NCBI GenBank assembly: GCA_043808565.1
Contig: JAZDEQ010000028.1
Coordinates: forward strand, 1 to 17,330
Origin: UBA12403 sp043808565
Lineage (GTDB): Bacteria; Patescibacteriota; Patescibacteriia; UBA9934; GWF2-40-263
Direction: 5' to 3'
DNA length: 17,330 bases
In this document: one piece after another, positions 12,901 through 17,330 of the stretch
Layout: each line of letters starts with the position of its first letter
Numbering within the stretch: position 1 is the first letter of the stretch
The notes under the pieces: model-generated
What the model saw: only the letters and a program-made list of their open reading frames with translations
Databases searched by the model: none
What the model was told of the DNA's origin: nothing
Position numbers and translations under genes: made by a program

Positions 12901-13204
12901 GGCTCAATTTGGCGGTCAACGTTTTGGTGAAATGGAAGTTTGGGCGCTGGAAGCTTATGGCGCGGCCCATACTTTACAAGAAATTCTGACCATTAAATCT
13001 GACGACGTGCCGGGTCGTTCCAAGGCATACGAATCAATTATTAAAGGTGAGACCATTAAAAAAGTTAACATTCCAGAATCTTTCAATGTGCTTTTGCGCG
13101 AATTAAAAGGCTTGTGTTTAGGTGTAGAACTTTTGAAGGACGGCAAACGAGTCGAACTTGCCGAGGAAAAAGAAAAAAGAGAAAGAGCTGCTAAGAAAGC
13201 TTAG
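9929..13204 (+). CDS. rpoB: DNA-directed RNA polymerase subunit beta
   Basis: RpoB forms one side of the polymerase active cleft with RpoC. The 1091-residue protein is short compared with about 1340 in E. coli, lacking large lineage insertions, but its conserved blocks are intact: NGIERVIVSQL at 128-138, the rifampicin region SSQLSQFMDQMNPLAELEHK at 389-408 and on to GPGGLSRERAGFEVRDVHPT, then TPEGPNIGLVGQL, GRHGNKGVISKV and the C-terminal QPLGGKAQFGGQRFGEME. The residue before TPEGPN is Gln (PIQTPEG), where most bacteria have Glu. The ATG at 9929 gives MIYRLTPPKE and is the only sensible start. rpoC follows after 21 bases. Expression is probably set by the structured leader. Confidence 0.98.
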   Translation: MIYRLTPPKELERHRFGTLPDAMELPELTEIQLRSYSWFMEEGLRELFDEISPIRDFIGRDLELHFDDFYLDEPKFDEVTSRNKNITFEAPLRIKARLVNKRANMVKEQEIFLGDLPVMTPRGTFIVNGIERVIVSQLVRSAGAFFTAEVQRGRRYYGAKIIPNRGAWLEFETDIRNVIWVKIDRKRKVTVTALLRSFGYFTDEEITALFEDVDTHPMNHYIEATLNKDPSKDENGGLIDVYKRIRPGDLATPDNAKSLIHSMFFNFDRYDFGKVGRFKFNLRFGLDASEPEITPEEKRILHKEDLVQIVREIIRLNITQENPDDVDHLGNRRVRAVGELIQGRFRVGLARMERIIKDRMSTQDIEALTPARLINARPVIGSVREFFMSSQLSQFMDQMNPLAELEHKRRLSAMGPGGLSRERAGFEVRDVHPTHYGRICPIQTPEGPNIGLVGQLASYAVVNKYGFIETPYRKTEKIKDKKGKMRVHVTDEIEYINAFKEDKHVTVPATIKMDEEGFIIDEFVSARKFGEPQIVPVEEVDYVDVSSKQIVSVGTALVPFLEHDDATRALMGTNMQRQAVPTIKAQSPIVGTGTEKRAARDSGHVVLAGEDGVITAVDGSHIEITDKKDNAHQYRLNKFLRSNASTCINQTPAVSIGDKIKRGDLLADSSAVEKGELALGQNALVAFMIWEGYNYEDAVILNERLVHDDRFTSVHIENYTLDVRDTKLGPEVITSDIPNVSEEKLKNLDMEGVIRVGAEVKSGDILVGKITPKGETELSAEEKLLRAIFGEKARDVRDSSMYLEHGEHGKVVDIKVFSREAGDKLPPGVVRSVQVAVADLRKIQVGDKVAGRHGNKGVISKVVPIQDMPFLEDGTPVDVILTPLGVVSRMNLGQILETHLGLAANALGYKVATPVLNGVSEKNIHDELKRAGFPESGQLVLCDGRTGEPFGNPVTVGYMYMLKLNHMVEDKIHQRSIGPYSLITQQPLGGKAQFGGQRFGEMEVWALEAYGAAHTLQEILTIKSDDVPGRSKAYESIIKGETIKKVNIPESFNVLLRELKGLCLGVELLKDGKRVELAEEKEKRERAAKKA

Positions 13205-13225
13205 CCCTTACTTTTAAATACTTAT

Positions 13226-16200
13226 ATGTTTCAAAAACTCGACACTTTAAAAACTACAGACTTTGACGCCATTCGTTTGCGGCTGGCCTCACCAGAAGAA
13301 ATTCGTTCCTGGTCTTATGGCGAAGTTACTAAACCAGAAACCATCAATTACCGAACCCAAAAACCCGAGAAGCATGGTTTGTTTGCTGAAGAAATTTTCG
13401 GACCATCAAAAGACTGGGAATGTTATTGCGGTAAGTATAAAAAAATTCGTTTCAAGGGCATTGTTTGTGACAAATGCGGTGTGGAAGTTACTCATTCGAT
13501 TGTTCGTCGTGAGCGCATGGGCCACATTGAACTAGCTGCGCCAGTTTCGCATATTTGGTTTTTGCGTGGTTTGCCAAGTAAAATCGGTACAGCTTTAGAT
13601 TCCTCGGTTCAGGCTTTGGAAAAAGTTATTTACTTTGCCAGTTATTTAATTACTGATGTTAACGAAGAATTAAAAGAACAAACCATCGAACAAGTAAAAC
13701 AAGAGTACAAGAGTAAGAAAAAAATGATTGAGGGCGAATATCAACGCGATGTTGATCGATTGGCCCAACGTTTTGCCGATGACGAAAAAAAGATTCGCGA
13801 AGAAGCCGAACATTTGGCGGGCATTCGTGATCGTAAATTAGCCGAACTTGAGGAAGACTTTTTGATTGCTGATAAAGAACTGAAAGAACTCAAACCATTA
13901 AAAGTAATTAACGAGGCGACTTATCACGAATGGTCATTAAAGTATGGGCATATTTTTGACGCTGATATTGGGGCCGGAGCCATTCAAAAACTTCTTAAGC
14001 GTATTAATCTTGCCGAGACCATTAAACTTTTGGAAGAAGGTTTGGATAAAGCTGTGGGCGCTAAAAAAGATCGTCTCATGCGCCGCCTAAAACTTTTACG
14101 AGCCTTGATTAAAAACGACATTCGACCAGAATGGATGGTTCTTAATGTGGTGCCGATTATCCCACCTGATTTGCGGCCAATGGTGGCTTTGGATGGTGGT
14201 CGTTTTGCCACTTCAGACCTTAATGATTTGTATCGTCGAGTTATTAATCGTAATAACCGTCTTAATCGTTTGCGCGAACTTAATGCTCCAGAAGTTATTG
14301 CTCGTAATGAAAAGCGCATGTTGCAAGAAGCTGTCGACTCTTTAATCGATAACAATGCTCGTCATTCAAAAACAGTTTTGGCCGCGACCGGCAAAAAGCG
14401 TCAGCTCAAATCCTTGGCCGATTTCTTAAAAGGTAAACAAGGTCGCTTCCGTCAAAACTTACTTGGAAAACGTATCGATTATTCTGGCCGTTCAGTGATT
14501 GTGGTTGGTCCGCATTTAAAAATGAATCAATGTGGTTTGCCTAAAACCATGGCCATGGAGCTTTTTAAACCGTTTGTTATTGCCAAACTGATTGAGCGCG
14601 AATACGTTCATAATATTCGTTCGGCCAATCGTTTTATTGACAGTGATCATACGGAAACTTGGGACATTCTTGAAGAAATTATTAAAGACGCCTTTGTTCT
14701 TTTAAACCGAGCACCAACCTTGCACCGTTTAGGTATTCAGGCTTTCCAACCAATCCTTATTGAAGGTAAGGCCATTCAAATTCATCCTTTGGTTTGTGAC
14801 GCTTTTAATGCGGACTTTGACGGTGACCAGATGGCCGTACATGTTCCATTAACCGAAGAAGCTAAAAATGAAGCTCGGGATTTAATGATGGCCACAAAAA
14901 ATTTATTGAAACCAGCTCACGGCGGCCCGGTAGCTACACCTGGTCGTGATTTGGCTTGGACAGTTTATTGTATGAGTATGGCCGGCGATAAACCAGAAGC
15001 AGAAAAGATGAGGGCTTTTGCCAATATTTCTGACACGCTTTATGCTTATCAGTCTAAAAAAATTGGTTTGCGTGAATGGATCCGTGTACGCGGTAGCTTA
15101 AAAGATGGCATGAAAGACGAAGGGCAAATTACTGAGACCACAGTTGGTAGAATTATTGTTAATAGTGTTATTCCTCCGGCCATGGCTTTTATGAACCAAA
15201 GTCTTGGTCGTAAAGAATTGGCCAACATTATTCGTTCTTCAGTGGAAATTTATGGTCAAGAAAAATCGGCTGAAACTTTGGACGCCATTAAAGATCTTTG
15301 TTTCCGCAATGCTACGCTTTTGAGTTATTCCTGGGGCATGGCTGATTTACCTGATCTTTCTGCCAAACAAGAATTACTCAGTGAGGGTGATGCCAGAATT
15401 CACGAAGTTGATGATTTTTTTACTCAAGGTCTTTTGACTCAGGCTGAACGTCATAATTCAGTGGTAAAAATTTGGAATGAAATTAAAGATCGGGTTTCTG
15501 ATTTGGCTAAAAAATCTCTTATTCACAACGGCCCAGTTCATACCATGATTGAATCTGGAGCGCGCGGTTCCTGGGGTCAGTTTACTCAGATGGTCGGTAT
15601 GAAAGGTTTGGTGGCCAACCCGTCCGGTGAAATTATTGAGTTGCCAGTTAAGCGTTCGTTTAAAGAAGGTTTTGATGTTTTGGAATTCTTTATCTCTAGT
15701 CACGGTGTGCGTAAGGGTTTGTCTGATACGGCTTTGCGTACAGCCAACGCTGGTTATCTCACTCGTCGTTTGGTTGATGTGGCTCAAGATGTGGTAGTTC
15801 GTGAAGTTGATTGTGGCGATAAGGAAGGCGTGCTCTTAACTAAAGAAGAATCCGATGAAATTGGCGAACCACTTTTGATTCGCGTTCTTGGTCGCGTAGC
15901 TTTTTCAGATATTAAATTACCTGGTAGTAAAAAAGCTATTGTCAAAGCCAACGAGTTAATTACCGAGGATCATATTCGAGAGATTGAAGCTTCGGGTAAA
16001 GAACTTTTGGAAGCCCATGTTCGTTCGGTTATGACTTGTAAGTCACGTCGCGGTGTTTGCCAGCAATGTTATGGTTATGATTTAGCTTTTAATAAATTAG
16101 TTAAACTTGGAACTGCCGTTGGTATTATGGCCGCTCAGTCAATCGGTGAGCCGGGCACACAGTTAACCATGCGGACTTTCCATACTGGTGGTGTGGCCGG

Positions 16201-17200
16201 TAAAGATATTACTCAAGGTTTGCCACGGGTTGAAGAATTATTCGAAGCCCGCAACCCAAAACTTCGAGCAGTTATGACCGAAGTTTCCGGTAAGATTGAA
16301 ATTCAGACAGTTGAGCGCGAAATGACTCAAGTTGGTACTGGTAAACAAATCATTGATACTAAATCTGGTCAAAAAGTCGTTCGGATTGTTTATCAAAGCG
16401 TTGAAGAAGGATCGGCCGTAGTTGGTAAGAGTGCTGAACTCAAAGTTAAAGAAGGTCAAAAAGTTGAAGTTGGTGATGTTTTGGCCGTTAAAAGTGATGG
16501 CACCAAGATTCTGGCCGAAAAAGCCGGCACCGTGGCCGCCACAACCAAAGGAATTGTTAAATTTGTTTTTGATGGCCATAAAGCTCGTGAATATGTCATT
16601 CCACCAGGTTATAATTTAATTATAAAAGATGGTGACGAAATTCAAGCCGGTGACCCAATAACCGATGGAGGACTTGATTTGCAGATTCTCTTTAAACACA
16701 AGAGCCAAAATGCTGTCCAACGTTATTTGTCTAAAGAAATTCAGTTTGTTTATGCGAGCCAAGGTCAGAAGTTAAACAACAAACACATCGAGTTAATCGT
16801 TAAACAAATGTTTGGTCGAGTTCGAGTGACTGATCCGGGCGATACGGATTTATTACCAGGTGAAATAACTGAAAAAAATCATTTCCTTAATGAAAACGAT
16901 TTAGCCAAAGCCAGCGGAAAGCGTGAGGCAACAGCTGAACAGATTTTCTTGGGTATTACTAAAGTTTCTTTATCCACTGAATCTTGGTTGTCCTCAGCTT
17001 CTTTCCAAGAAACCGCTCGGGTTCTTATTAACGCCTCGGTTACTGGCAAGATTGATCGTTTATCAGGTCTGAAAGAAAACGTTATTATCGGTCGTTTAAT
17101 TCCGGCTGGTACTGGTTTTGGTCATCACGAATGCGCCGAAGACGATGCTGGTGAAGTGGAAGTTAGCCAGACTGAGGAAGATTTGGAAAAGACTGGTTAG
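13226..17200 (+). CDS. rpoC: DNA-directed RNA polymerase subunit beta'
   Basis: RpoC carries the catalytic magnesium site. The 1324-residue protein has the N-terminal zinc ribbon with Cys66, Cys68, Cys81 and Cys84, the catalytic NADFDGD at 528-534 (Asp530, 532 and 534), the bridge/trigger region GTAVGIMAAQSIGEPGTQLT, and the second zinc site Cys863, Cys938, Cys945 and Cys948. A highly charged, probably coiled-coil insertion lies at about 145-230 in the N-terminal part; similar helical insertions are found in several phyla. The C-terminus ends in an acidic tail, EVSQTEEDLEKTG. The TAG stop is immediately followed by the 8-mer array. It is co-transcribed with rpoB. Confidence 0.98.
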   Translation: MFQKLDTLKTTDFDAIRLRLASPEEIRSWSYGEVTKPETINYRTQKPEKHGLFAEEIFGPSKDWECYCGKYKKIRFKGIVCDKCGVEVTHSIVRRERMGHIELAAPVSHIWFLRGLPSKIGTALDSSVQALEKVIYFASYLITDVNEELKEQTIEQVKQEYKSKKKMIEGEYQRDVDRLAQRFADDEKKIREEAEHLAGIRDRKLAELEEDFLIADKELKELKPLKVINEATYHEWSLKYGHIFDADIGAGAIQKLLKRINLAETIKLLEEGLDKAVGAKKDRLMRRLKLLRALIKNDIRPEWMVLNVVPIIPPDLRPMVALDGGRFATSDLNDLYRRVINRNNRLNRLRELNAPEVIARNEKRMLQEAVDSLIDNNARHSKTVLAATGKKRQLKSLADFLKGKQGRFRQNLLGKRIDYSGRSVIVVGPHLKMNQCGLPKTMAMELFKPFVIAKLIEREYVHNIRSANRFIDSDHTETWDILEEIIKDAFVLLNRAPTLHRLGIQAFQPILIEGKAIQIHPLVCDAFNADFDGDQMAVHVPLTEEAKNEARDLMMATKNLLKPAHGGPVATPGRDLAWTVYCMSMAGDKPEAEKMRAFANISDTLYAYQSKKIGLREWIRVRGSLKDGMKDEGQITETTVGRIIVNSVIPPAMAFMNQSLGRKELANIIRSSVEIYGQEKSAETLDAIKDLCFRNATLLSYSWGMADLPDLSAKQELLSEGDARIHEVDDFFTQGLLTQAERHNSVVKIWNEIKDRVSDLAKKSLIHNGPVHTMIESGARGSWGQFTQMVGMKGLVANPSGEIIELPVKRSFKEGFDVLEFFISSHGVRKGLSDTALRTANAGYLTRRLVDVAQDVVVREVDCGDKEGVLLTKEESDEIGEPLLIRVLGRVAFSDIKLPGSKKAIVKANELITEDHIREIEASGKELLEAHVRSVMTCKSRRGVCQQCYGYDLAFNKLVKLGTAVGIMAAQSIGEPGTQLTMRTFHTGGVAGKDITQGLPRVEELFEARNPKLRAVMTEVSGKIEIQTVEREMTQVGTGKQIIDTKSGQKVVRIVYQSVEEGSAVVGKSAELKVKEGQKVEVGDVLAVKSDGTKILAEKAGTVAATTKGIVKFVFDGHKAREYVIPPGYNLIIKDGDEIQAGDPITDGGLDLQILFKHKSQNAVQRYLSKEIQFVYASQGQKLNNKHIELIVKQMFGRVRVTDPGDTDLLPGEITEKNHFLNENDLAKASGKREATAEQIFLGITKVSLSTESWLSSASFQETARVLINASVTGKIDRLSGLKENVIIGRLIPAGTGFGHHECAEDDAGEVEVSQTEEDLEKTG

Positions 17201-17330
17201 GAGTGGTGGAGTGGTGGAGTGGTGGAGTGGTGGAGTGGTGGAGTGGTGGAGTGGTGGAGTGGTGGAGTGGTGGAGTGGTGGAGTGGTGGAGTGGTGGAGT
17301 GGTGGAGTGGTGGAGTGGTGGAGTGGTGGA
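17201..17330. repeat. Perfect GAGTGGTG tandem array running off the window
   Basis: The 8-base unit GAGTGGTG repeats 16.25 times without an error, starting at the base after the rpoC stop and continuing to the last base of the window. Degenerate relatives of the same unit fill the rpsR-efp spacer. The true array length is unknown, and the window end may be a contig end caused by the repeat. Confidence 0.95.

Overview
The window looks like a piece of chromosome from a Candidate Phyla Radiation bacterium (Patescibacteria, Parcubacteria/ABY1-like). This rests on compact, AT-leaning core genes, an rpsF-ssb-rpsR cluster with no rplI (L9) after rpsR, a short RpoB, no visible Shine-Dalgarno sequences, and spacers filled with short degenerate repeats. 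The placement is inferred from gene content and style, not from a phylogeny. All complete genes end in TAA or TAG.

Layout. Bases 1-123 hold the 3' end of an unidentified gene. Bases 353-2419 (+) are a translation/replication cluster: rpsF, ssb, rpsR and efp. Bases 2511-2990 are a self-contained unit: terminator, strong promoter with a run of nine G in its spacer, an unknown 113-residue gene, and a near-copy of the first terminator. ldh (+) then converges on recA (-), with a two-way terminator between them. Further right on the minus strand are a RodZ-like membrane HTH gene and ftsK, which form one transcription unit (ftsK first) ending at a minus-strand terminator before recA. A non-coding stretch of about 1.2 kb (8720-9928) separates ftsK from rpoB-rpoC (+), which fill the rest of the window. 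The window ends inside a perfect 8-bp tandem array.

The 1.2-kb gap is the most interesting part. It begins with two back-to-back promoters that share one -35 box, one for ftsK and one for a probable RNA of about 345 nt that ends in a terminator-like hairpin. Next come a 130-nt inverted repeat, a second promoter with a probable structured RNA of about 180 nt, a DnaA-box match, strong rpoB promoter elements, and a structured rpoB leader of about 280 nt that ends in a terminator-like hairpin 19 nt before the start codon. I could not match either RNA to a known family by eye.

Two window-wide patterns stand out. First, many spacers are built from degenerate 8-9 bp words in tandem, often starting at or next to a stop codon and often arranged as inverted pairs; the word differs between spacers. 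Second, all 11 assigned start codons are ATG preceded by T, and none has a recognisable Shine-Dalgarno motif.

Functionally the window holds core machinery: ribosome (S6, S18), elongation (EF-P), replication and repair (SSB, RecA), division and shape (FtsK, RodZ-like), fermentation (LDH) and transcription (RpoB, RpoC).
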